Assembly (NCBI RefSeq): GCF_031801495.1
Contig: NZ_JAOEGC010000002.1
Coordinates: forward strand, 2,046,001-2,110,000
Origin: Agrobacterium tumefaciens_K
GTDB lineage: Bacteria; Pseudomonadota; Alphaproteobacteria; Rhizobiales; Rhizobiaceae
Reading direction: 5' to 3'
DNA length: 64,000 nt
Position 1 is the stretch's first letter. Each line of letters starts with the position of its first letter. The notes beneath the pieces were generated by a model. That model searched no databases and was not told where the DNA came from. It was given only the letters and a program-made list of their open reading frames with translations. This document shows positions 24,673 through 31,808 of this stretch, in pieces. Position numbers and translations under genes: made by a program.

Positions 24673-25416
24673 ATGTCACCGGAAGAAAGCCAGCTTCTCA
24701 AAGGCCTGTTCGACAGAACCAGGGCCGCAACCGCAACGCCGCGCGACCGCGAGGCGGAAACACTGATCGCCGACCAGCTGCGCGATCAGCCCAACGCCCC
24801 CTATTATCTCGCGCAGGCCGTCATCGTGCAGGAAAAAGGGCTCGAAGCCGCCGCAGCCCATATCCGGCAGCTTGAAGAACGCATACGCGATCTGGAAACG
24901 GGCACCGCGGATCAGCAGCGTGGAACTCAGGGCGGTTTTCTGAGTTCGATTTTTGGCAGCAGCCAGACGCAGGGATCGCCGCCCGCCCCGGCTCCCCAAC
25001 AGACGTTCCGCAACGACACCGCCGGACAGACGGCGGGCCCATGGGGCCGCGCAGCGGATGCTCCGCAACAATCTGGCGGACCATGGAGCCAGCAATCCCC
25101 CGGCTTCGGACGCTCCGCTGGCGGCAGCTTTCTGCAGGGCGCGCTAGGCACCGCTGCGGGTGTTGCTGGCGGCATGTTGCTGGCAAATTCGCTGAGCGGG
25201 ATTTTCTCCAGCCACATGGCATCGCAGGGATTGGGATCGGCGCTTGAAGGAACCAACCCGCTTGGCAACGCTCCGGTCGAGGAAACCGTCATCAACAACT
25301 ACTACGGTGACAATTCCACCCAGCAGGCAGACGACAACGATCCGCAACAGGCCGATTACGACGACGGTGACGATGATACGGATTTCGATTCAGGCGACGA
25401 CGGTTCGTTCGCCTGA
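24673..25416 (+). CDS. DUF2076 domain-containing protein
   Basis: A 247-residue protein that fits DUF2076: an N-terminal helical part (SPEESQLLKGLFDRTR, then QLEERIRDLE as a short coiled coil), a glycine/proline/glutamine-rich linker, a glycine-alanine hydrophobic segment (about residues 155-185, GTAAGVAGGMLLANSL), and a very acidic C-terminus. Members are of unknown function, often periplasmic ligand-binding sensor proteins. Strong AAGGAGG site before the ATG at 24673. It stands alone. Confidence 0.85.
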   Translation: MSPEESQLLKGLFDRTRAATATPRDREAETLIADQLRDQPNAPYYLAQAVIVQEKGLEAAAAHIRQLEERIRDLETGTADQQRGTQGGFLSSIFGSSQTQGSPPAPAPQQTFRNDTAGQTAGPWGRAADAPQQSGGPWSQQSPGFGRSAGGSFLQGALGTAAGVAGGMLLANSLSGIFSSHMASQGLGSALEGTNPLGNAPVEETVINNYYGDNSTQQADDNDPQQADYDDGDDDTDFDSGDDGSFA

Positions 25417-25433
25417 ACCACGCACAACAAGGG

Positions 25434-25898
25434 TCAGCCGCGGCCGCGATAGGTCGCGACACCCTGATCGGGCAACCATACGCCTTCAGGAGCGGGTCCG
25501 GTCTGCCAGAACACGTCGATCGGGATACCGCCACGCGGATACCAGTAGGCACCGATGCGAAGCCATTTCGGCTTGAGCAGATCGACGAGACGCTTGGCGA
25601 TATAGACCGAGCAATCCTCGTGGAAGGCGCCGTGGTTGCGGAACGAGTTTAGGAACAGCTTCAGCGACTTCGACTCCACCAGAAAATCACCGGGAATGTA
25701 ATCAATGACGATATGGGCGAAATCCGGTTGGCCGGTCATCGGACATAGCGACGTGAATTCAGGCGCGGTAAAACGCACGACGTAATCGGTGCCTGCGTTG
25801 CCGTTCGGCACTTTTTCCAGAACGGCCTTCTCCGGGCTCTCTGGCGTATCGACCTTCGTGCCCAGCTGCGAAAGGCTGGAAACATCCGTCACGGACAT
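25434..25898 (-). CDS. queF: NADPH-dependent 7-cyano-7-deazaguanine reductase
   Basis: Converts preQ0 to preQ1 in queuosine synthesis. The 154-residue protein is the short, homododecamer-type QueF. The catalytic cysteine is C52 in FTSLCPMTGQPD, the acid is D59, and the QueF motif ESKSLKLF follows. The start at 25898 has AGGAG 6 bases upstream. It lies 16 bases after the CDF transporter gene in the same direction, so the two probably share a transcript. I saw no preQ1 riboswitch in the short spacer. Confidence 0.95.
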   Translation of the reverse strand: MSVTDVSSLSQLGTKVDTPESPEKAVLEKVPNGNAGTDYVVRFTAPEFTSLCPMTGQPDFAHIVIDYIPGDFLVESKSLKLFLNSFRNHGAFHEDCSVYIAKRLVDLLKPKWLRIGAYWYPRGGIPIDVFWQTGPAPEGVWLPDQGVATYRGRG

Positions 25899-25914
25899 GA
25901 AAAACTCCTGTGGT

Positions 25915-26817
25915 TCATAAGACGACTTTGACGCCATGCGCCTTTTCGCCTTCAGGCTCGACGTGAATGGCAAGGCTGGCGCCCGGTATGACGTCCCTTA
26001 TGGCATCTTCAAGGCGGTCGCAAATATCATGCGCTTCCCGCACCGTCATCGCGGCCGGAACGACGACATGAAAGTCGATGAAGGCGGCGGCACCCGCTCG
26101 ACGGGTTCTGAGATCATGCACGCCGATGATACCGCCGCTGTTTTCGGCAATCGCCTTCTTGATCGCCTCATCTTCCTCCGGTTCAACCGCCCTGTCCATC
26201 AGCCCGCCCAGCGAATGCAGGATGACCTTCGATCCCTGCACCAGAATATTGATCGCAACGATGATGGCCAGTAGCGGATCGAGGATCGCGTAACCGGTCA
26301 GAAGAGCCAGAACGAGACCGACCAGAACACCCGCCGATGTCACCACATCAGACATGATATGGTGTCCGTCGGCCTTCAGTGCGGGTGACGAATGTGTCCT
26401 GCCGACGCGGATCAGGACCGTTGCCCAGGCCCAGTTTATGACACCTGCGACGGCATTTATGGCAAGGCCAAGGACCGGCGCCTCTGGAAGCCGCGGGTCG
26501 AAAAGCGCACCCCAGGCCTCCTGCACGATGAGAAGCGCGGCAACGACGATCAGCACGCCTTCCAGAACGGCGGACATGTATTCGGCCTTGTGATGACCGA
26601 ACTGGTGATCGTCATCCGCAGGTTTCTGCGCATAACGGACGACGAAATAGGCGACGAATGCCGCAACGACATTGACCGTCGATTCCAGACCATCCGAAAG
26701 CAGCGCCACGGATCCCGTGACCCACCATGCAAGAAGTTTGAGGCCCAATACGCCTAGCGAAAGCGGAATGCCCCAGAATGCAAGCTTCCTGACAAGCGCG
26801 TTACCTTCGACGTTCAT
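25915..26817 (-). CDS. cation diffusion facilitator family metal transporter
   Basis: A 300-residue CDF protein with six membrane segments and a C-terminal cytoplasmic domain. The membrane metal site reads E and N in DGLESTVN (segment 2) and H and D in HHIMSD (segment 5), where FieF has D, D, H and D; the cytoplasmic signature is DDDHQFGHHKAE. Members export Zn, Fe, Mn, Co or Ni; the altered site makes specificity unclear. Start at 26817 after GGGGA. It is co-transcribed with queF. Confidence 0.9.
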   Translation of the reverse strand: MNVEGNALVRKLAFWGIPLSLGVLGLKLLAWWVTGSVALLSDGLESTVNVVAAFVAYFVVRYAQKPADDDHQFGHHKAEYMSAVLEGVLIVVAALLIVQEAWGALFDPRLPEAPVLGLAINAVAGVINWAWATVLIRVGRTHSSPALKADGHHIMSDVVTSAGVLVGLVLALLTGYAILDPLLAIIVAINILVQGSKVILHSLGGLMDRAVEPEEDEAIKKAIAENSGGIIGVHDLRTRRAGAAAFIDFHVVVPAAMTVREAHDICDRLEDAIRDVIPGASLAIHVEPEGEKAHGVKVVL

Positions 26818-26867
26818 TTTTTCCCCGTGCGGATGCGAATGAATTGCAGAACTGGCTGCCAAAACGA

Positions 26868-26909
26868 AACGAACCGCGCACACGGGGTTGCCCGTGTGCG
26901 CGGTTCGTT
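26868..26909 (-). terminator. 19-bp perfect hairpin after the VOC gene
   Basis: Perfect 19-bp stem (26868-26886 with 26891-26909) and a GTTG loop, between the leftward VOC gene and the CDF gene. A short T-rich run (TTCGTTTT) follows on the minus strand, so it probably terminates the VOC transcript. The stem is unusually long. Confidence 0.7.
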
Positions 26910-26968
26910 ATCGGTTTTCTATCGTTCAAACCGCCAGAAAGGTCAAGACCCGGCGGAAAAGACGCGTT

Positions 26969-27505
26969 TCAGTCCCTGTATTCGCAGAAGCGGATGCGAT
27001 TACTGAAAGGATCGATGACCTCCATCACGTCACCCCACGGCTCCTTTTCCACGCCCGGTTTCATATGGGTGTATTTCTTCGCGGCCAGCTCTTTCTGGTA
27101 GGCATGCACACCCTTCATCGTGACGAAGACGTTCGATCCCGGCGAGGCATCGCCATGATGGCCGCTCAGATGCAGGCTCAGACCAGCACGAGAAACCTGC
27201 ATGTAAAGGGGAAAGTTTTCACCGAAGCGATGCTCCCAATCGACCGTGAAGCCAAGGAAACCCACGTAGAACTCCTGCGCCTTGTCTTCATCGAAAATAC
27301 GGATGATAGGCGACACACGGTCGAAACCGATGTCGGACTCGCGCCCTCCATCCTCGATCTTTGCGGCCAGCACATTCCAGTTGTCGCAATCGAACTGGCG
27401 AGCGACGATTTCGAGTGCCTGCGAATGGGAGATGGTGGCACCATTTTCCGCAAGCGCTGATCTCAGCGCACGCGCCATGAGCTTGGCATCCAGATAGTTG
27501 CGCAT
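26969..27505 (-). CDS. glyoxalase/bleomycin-resistance superfamily (VOC) protein
   Basis: A 178-residue protein with an N-terminal helical segment of about 55 residues (ARALRSALAENGATISHSQALEIVARQF) typical of the glyoxalase-related extended group. A single VOC module follows (PIIRIFDEDKAQEFYVGFLGF through EVIDPFSNRIRFCEY). Possible roles are glyoxalase-type isomerisation or drug binding; nothing nearby decides it. The ATG at 27505 is the first plausible start. Confidence 0.85.
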   Translation of the reverse strand: MRNYLDAKLMARALRSALAENGATISHSQALEIVARQFDCDNWNVLAAKIEDGGRESDIGFDRVSPIIRIFDEDKAQEFYVGFLGFTVDWEHRFGENFPLYMQVSRAGLSLHLSGHHGDASPGSNVFVTMKGVHAYQKELAAKKYTHMKPGVEKEPWGDVMEVIDPFSNRIRFCEYRD

Positions 27506-27695
27506 GTCTTTTTCGTCCTTTCGTGTCGAGCGAAAGCCTTGTCAGTGCTCGCCTTGCCGACATGTTCGCTCATCAACGATGGACGTTTTAAAAGCGCGTA
27601 GGGAATACATTCACCATACCCAGATGGGTGCGAGCGGCAGGCTGCATTCGGCCTGCCATTTTTCTAGCCTGCCTCAAGGAAAACGCAAAGCCTTA

Positions 27696-28328
27696 TCAGG
27701 TGCGGCTGAGAAGCAGCCGTATTCCCGCAAAACCGAAAAACATCGCAAGCGCACCTTCGATGTATCTGCGGCTGCGCTGGTAGATGCGAATGGCGGGCGC
27801 GGTCGAAAACAGGAGCGCGTAACCGCAGAAGATGGTGACGCCGAGAATACCACAGCCGATAAGGATGGCTGTCAGCGTCGATGCGTCCGCCCCGGGCCGC
27901 AGACCGATCGACATGATGGCAATCCAGCCGAGTACGGCCTTTGGATTGGCAATGTGGAGAAACAATCCGCGCCGGTAGAGCGCCCGATAATCAGGCCGCC
28001 TGCCCTCTTCCGCAGCCATCACCCGGAAAGGCTGATGCGACATCGCCGAGCGTGCGGATTTGAAAGCGAGATAGAGAAGATAGACGCCACCAGCAATCTT
28101 GATGACGAACAGCGCCTGCGCATAGGTGGCGAGCACCGCCGAAATACCAGTCGCGGCCAGTGCGGCCCATGAAAACGATCCGGTGACAACTCCGAGCGCG
28201 AGCATCAATGCGGGCTTGCGTCCCTGGCTCATTGCAACACCCATGATCGCCATGTTGCTCGGTCCGGGGCTGGCTACGGCAATGATATAGGCTGTGTAGA
28301 CGAGGAGAAGATGGTCGAGATGCTGCAT
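27696..28328 (-). CDS. LysE family amino acid exporter/translocator
   Basis: A 210-residue membrane protein with six segments. The N-terminal motif ASPGPSNMAIMGVAMSQGRK is the LysE/RhtB signature, and GGVYLLYLAFKSARS ends the first half. Members export amino acids or derivatives such as homoserine, threonine or lysine; the substrate here is unknown. It lies 93 bases downstream of trpE(G) in the same direction, but there is no evidence of coupling. Confidence 0.9.
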   Translation of the reverse strand: MQHLDHLLLVYTAYIIAVASPGPSNMAIMGVAMSQGRKPALMLALGVVTGSFSWAALAATGISAVLATYAQALFVIKIAGGVYLLYLAFKSARSAMSHQPFRVMAAEEGRRPDYRALYRRGLFLHIANPKAVLGWIAIMSIGLRPGADASTLTAILIGCGILGVTIFCGYALLFSTAPAIRIYQRSRRYIEGALAMFFGFAGIRLLLSRT

Positions 28329-28421
28329 GCCGTCGCTCTCTTTCGCGCAATTGAAGTTTCACCGAAACACATGCGGTCAAATGCATCGGCAGCGCCATTG
28401 CGGCACCGCCGATGAAAACGG

Positions 28422-30611
28422 TCAGGCTGCTTTCGTCTTGGCCTTGCGCACCAGATGCGTCACGACGTTCTCGATCATCCGCATGCCGGCATCCTGCCCG
28501 AGCGTCATGATCGATTCCGGGTGGAACTGCACGGCCGCTACCGGCTCCTTGGCATGCTCGATACCCATGATCGTGCCGTCTTCGCTTTCCGCCGTGATGA
28601 TGAAATCACGATGCAGCGTCGCCGGATCAGCAAAGATAGAGTGGTAACGACCGACCGTCACTTCCTTGCCAAGGCCGGAGAACACCAGACCGGGTTCCAG
28701 CACGCGGATGCGCGACGGCTTGCCATGCATCGGCACCGCCAGCTGGCGAAGTTCGCCGCCATAGGCTTCCGCAAGCGCCTGAAGGCCGAGGCAGACGCCG
28801 AAGATCGGCAGATCGCGGGCACGCGCCGCCTTGATCGTAGCCTTGCAGTCGAAATCCGTCGGATTGCCCGGTCCCGGCGAAAGCACGACGAGATCAGGCT
28901 GGAAGCGGTCGAAGACTTCTGCCGGCACCGGCGTGCGCACGGTCGAAACAGTCGCGCCCGTCTGGCGGAAATAATTCGCAAGCGTATGAACGAAGCTGTC
29001 CTCGTGATCCACCAGCAGGATTTTCACCCCGTGACCAACCTTTGCCGCATCGCGTTTGCCGGACGACGAATTCGTCGCTTTCGCATCGCGGATCGCCGCG
29101 ATCATGGCCGATGCTTTCAGTTCGGTTTCGGCTTCTTCTTCCTGGGGATTGGAATCGTTGAGCAGCGTGGCACCTGCACGAACTTCGGCAATGCCATCCT
29201 TGATGCGAATGGTGCGCAGCGTCAGGCCCGTATTCATGTCGCCATTGAAACCGACCATGCCAATCGCGCCGCCGTACCATGCACGCGGGCTCTTTTCATG
29301 GCTTTCGATGAAGCGCATGGCCCACAGCTTCGGCGCACCTGTGACAGTCACAGCCCATGCGTGGCTGAGGAAGCCGTCGAAGGCATCCATGTCGTCGCGC
29401 AGGCGACCCTCGATGTGATCGACCGTATGGATGAGGCGAGAATACATCTCGATCTGGCGACGGCCGATGACCTTTACCGAGCCGGGCTCGCACACGCGGC
29501 TCTTGTCGTTGCGGTCCACGTCCGAGCACATGGTCAGCTCGGACTCATCTTTCTTGGAATTCAAAAGCTTGAGAATCTGCTCACTATCGGCGATCGGATC
29601 GTCGCCACGCTTGATCGTGCCGGAGATCGGGCAGGTTTCAATGCGGCGGCCGGAGACGCGCACGAACATTTCCGGCGATGCGCCGACCAGATATTCCTGA
29701 TGCCCGAGATTGATGAAGAACGAATAGGGCGACGGGTTGATGGCCTTGAGACGACGGGAAATCGCCGACGGCTTGCTTTCGCAGCGTTCCATGAACTTCT
29801 GGCCAGGCACGACCTCGAACAGATCGCCGCGACGGAAGCTCTCCTTGGCCTTGACCACAAGCTCGGCATATTCGCCGGGGCGGTGGTCGCCCTTCGGCGG
29901 TATCGTATCGGTCGTTTTGAAGGGTTCAGGCGCAATCTCGGAGGACTTGCCGTCGGTCGTCACGCCGCCCTTTTCAAAATCGTAGCGGTCGATCCATGCC
30001 TTTGCGGAATAGTGATCCACGACAAGGATTTCATCCGGCAGGAACAGAACCATGTCTCGCTGGTCTTCCGGGCGGGCAAGCGACAGCTTGATCGCATCGA
30101 ACTGGAAGGCCAGATCGTAACCGAAGGCGCCGAACAGGCCGATGGCGGAATCCGCGCTGGAATAGAACAGGTCGACAATGGCGCGCAACGCAGTGAAGAC
30201 CGTCGGAATTTTCGAACGCTCTTCTTCGGTGAAAACACGATCCGGCTCGTTGACCGTCAGATCAAGCCGCCGCGTGGTCGAAGCACCGAGCGTCAGATCG
30301 GTTGTCGCCTTCAGTTTTTCGGTGATGAAGGAGAGCAGAACTTCGCCGCGACCGTTATAGGCTTCGATCCACATCTTGCGGCCGAAGCAGGAAATGCCAA
30401 GTGGCGGATCGATGATGGCCGTATCCCAGCGCGTATAACGACCCGGATATTCATAGTTGGACGAAAAAACCGCCCCACGCTGCGTATCGAGCCTCTCGAC
30501 ATAGTCGTCGATCGCGTTGGCATAATCGGCGGCACGACGCTGACGGCTGACCTTGATGCCACCTTTCGTCTCGTAGACTTCGCCACCGTCATCCTGAATG
30601 ATCGTTACCAT
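28422..30611 (-). CDS. trpE: anthranilate synthase, fused TrpE-TrpG
   Basis: Makes anthranilate from chorismate and glutamine, the first step of tryptophan synthesis. The 729-residue protein is the rhizobial fusion: chorismate-binding TrpE part (about residues 1-510, with PISGTIKRG and ELTMCSDVDRND), then a glutamine amidotransferase domain with the Cys nucleophile in GVCLGLQAL and the His/Glu pair in VQFHPES. The ATG at 30611 follows a GGAAAG site. Expression is very probably controlled by the trpL leader and attenuator just upstream. Confidence 0.97.
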   Translation of the reverse strand: MVTIIQDDGGEVYETKGGIKVSRQRRAADYANAIDDYVERLDTQRGAVFSSNYEYPGRYTRWDTAIIDPPLGISCFGRKMWIEAYNGRGEVLLSFITEKLKATTDLTLGASTTRRLDLTVNEPDRVFTEEERSKIPTVFTALRAIVDLFYSSADSAIGLFGAFGYDLAFQFDAIKLSLARPEDQRDMVLFLPDEILVVDHYSAKAWIDRYDFEKGGVTTDGKSSEIAPEPFKTTDTIPPKGDHRPGEYAELVVKAKESFRRGDLFEVVPGQKFMERCESKPSAISRRLKAINPSPYSFFINLGHQEYLVGASPEMFVRVSGRRIETCPISGTIKRGDDPIADSEQILKLLNSKKDESELTMCSDVDRNDKSRVCEPGSVKVIGRRQIEMYSRLIHTVDHIEGRLRDDMDAFDGFLSHAWAVTVTGAPKLWAMRFIESHEKSPRAWYGGAIGMVGFNGDMNTGLTLRTIRIKDGIAEVRAGATLLNDSNPQEEEAETELKASAMIAAIRDAKATNSSSGKRDAAKVGHGVKILLVDHEDSFVHTLANYFRQTGATVSTVRTPVPAEVFDRFQPDLVVLSPGPGNPTDFDCKATIKAARARDLPIFGVCLGLQALAEAYGGELRQLAVPMHGKPSRIRVLEPGLVFSGLGKEVTVGRYHSIFADPATLHRDFIITAESEDGTIMGIEHAKEPVAAVQFHPESIMTLGQDAGMRMIENVVTHLVRKAKTKAA

Positions 30612-30661
30612 TTCTTTTGCACTTTCCGTTGTTCAGGCCCGATGACAGGCGGCAGAATAAC

Positions 30662-30690
30662 AAAAAAGCCGCCTGAAATTTCGGGCGGCT
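30662..30690 (-). terminator. trp attenuator terminator
   Basis: On the minus-strand RNA, AGCCGCC (30684-30690) and GGCGGCT (30667-30673) form a stem followed by six U residues. It stands between trpL and trpE(G), about 26 bases after the trpL stop, as an intrinsic attenuator. Confidence 0.9.
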
Positions 30691-30716
30691 TGGACTTGTC
30701 TTGTGAACATGACTGG

Positions 30717-30776
30717 TCAAGGCCGCGTAAAGCTGCTCCACCACCAGTTTGCAATGTTCTTGGACGCGATGTTCAT
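30717..30776 (-). CDS. trpL: trp operon leader peptide TrpL, 19 aa
   Basis: Reading on the minus strand gives MNIASKNIANWWWSSFTRP and stop. Three consecutive TGG codons (11-13) sense tryptophan supply, exactly the layout of Rhizobium/Sinorhizobium trpL ahead of trpE(G). When tryptophanyl-tRNA is scarce the ribosome stalls and the downstream terminator does not form. In Sinorhizobium the terminated transcript (rnTrpL) also acts in trans as an sRNA; that this one does is inference. The promoter places transcription start at the ATG. Confidence 0.93.
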   Translation of the reverse strand: MNIASKNIANWWWSSFTRP

Positions 30777-30783
30777 GCAAAAA

Positions 30784-30812
30784 TTGTTAGCCGCAAGTCG
30801 CCTTGATGGCAA
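30784..30812 (-). promoter_or_regulatory. probable promoter of trpL-trpE(G)
   Basis: Minus-strand TTGCCA (30807-30812) and TAACAA (30784-30789) with a 17-base spacer. The -10 element ends 7 bases before the trpL ATG, which fits a leaderless transcript as described for Sinorhizobium trpL. Confidence 0.65.
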
Positions 30813-30905
30813 GCGGATTCACCGTGCCTCTTGAATTGAGCCTTTGAACCAGAATGCGGGTTGATGCGTTGTCGATCCTGTCTGGAACAGGGAGCGACGA
30901 ACCGC

Positions 30906-31760
30906 ATGCATCATCGTTTCTTGATATTGGCTGCGACCACGCTGCTGGTCGCAGCCCCGGAACTACCAGCGGATGTTCCGGTTCCACAGGAAAAACCAAA
31001 ACAGGAAAATGTTGCGCCCGCCCCTTCCGAAAACGCGGTGCAGGAGAAAGAGGCGCAACCACCGGCGGAAAACAGCATACCCAAACCGGAGCAGAAGCCG
31101 GATAGCGCCCAGCCATCGGAAAACGCAGAACCTCAGATCGAAAAACCTGTAGAGCAAAGCAGACCGGAAAAACCGGAACCGGGACCGGTGAAAGATGAGG
31201 ATCCGGAACAGCTGAATGCCTGCCTTACCGCCCTGAAAGACATCGGCGCGGAATTCAGACAGATCGAACCGATCAAAAGCGAGGAAGACGGCTGCGGCAT
31301 CGCCTCCCCCATCGAGCTTTCCGCGATACTACCGGAGATCAAGCTGGAACCGGCCGGAACAATGCGGTGCGAAACCGCGCTGGCGCTTTCCCGCTGGACA
31401 AGGGAAATGATGCTGCCCGCGGCCAAAATCGCCTTACCGGATCGCAAGGTGACGGGCATCGCCAATGCCTCGACCTATATCTGCCGCAATCGCAACAGCA
31501 CCGAAAACGGCAAGATTTCCGAACACGCGAAGGGCAACGCAGTCGATATTTCCACCATCGCATTCGACAAGGGCGAACCGCTGGTGATGAAACCACGCGC
31601 CGAGGACGGCACGCCGGAAGGTGCGTTCCAGCGCACGATCACCGCCGCAGCCTGCCTGTTCTTCCGCACGGTTCTTTCCCCCGGCAGCGATGCCACCCAT
31701 CAGGACCACCTGCATCTCGACGTGCTGGAGCGGAAAGGCGGCTTTCTCTATTGCCGTTAA
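30906..31760 (+). CDS. extensin-like family protein
   Basis: A 284-residue exported protein. A hydrophobic N-terminus (HRFLILAATTLLVAAPE) is followed by a long proline/glutamate/lysine linker (about residues 20-100), then the extensin-like C-terminal domain. That domain has paired cysteines (CGIASP, MRCETAL, YICRNRN), EHAKGNAVDIS and the closing HQDHLHLD. The HAxGxAxD and HxH pattern resembles metal-dependent peptidoglycan-modifying folds such as D,D-peptidases, suggesting cell-wall action in the periplasm; this is inference. The ATG at 30906 precedes the signal peptide. Confidence 0.88.
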   Translation: MHHRFLILAATTLLVAAPELPADVPVPQEKPKQENVAPAPSENAVQEKEAQPPAENSIPKPEQKPDSAQPSENAEPQIEKPVEQSRPEKPEPGPVKDEDPEQLNACLTALKDIGAEFRQIEPIKSEEDGCGIASPIELSAILPEIKLEPAGTMRCETALALSRWTREMMLPAAKIALPDRKVTGIANASTYICRNRNSTENGKISEHAKGNAVDISTIAFDKGEPLVMKPRAEDGTPEGAFQRTITAAACLFFRTVLSPGSDATHQDHLHLDVLERKGGFLYCR

Positions 31761-31783
31761 AAAGGGCGGCCCGAAAGCCGCCC
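31759..31783 (-). terminator. rho-independent terminator of the heme receptor gene
   Basis: Minus-strand stem GGGCGGC (31777-31783) with GCCGCCC (31764-31770), followed by a run of T (complement of 31759-31763). It lies 25 bases after the receptor stop and abuts the end of the extensin gene. Confidence 0.8.
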
Positions 31784-31808
31784 CGACTGAAGATCCGGTA
31801 TGGATCGC

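Noticed and set aside
25899..25914. preQ1 riboswitch before queF
   Set aside because: The 16-base spacer to the CDF gene is too short for the aptamer.
28455..30806. An open frame of 783 codons opposite trpE(G)
   Set aside because: Same reason: it lies over a sure gene, the composition is arginine/histidine-rich, and it runs through the trp attenuator and trpL.
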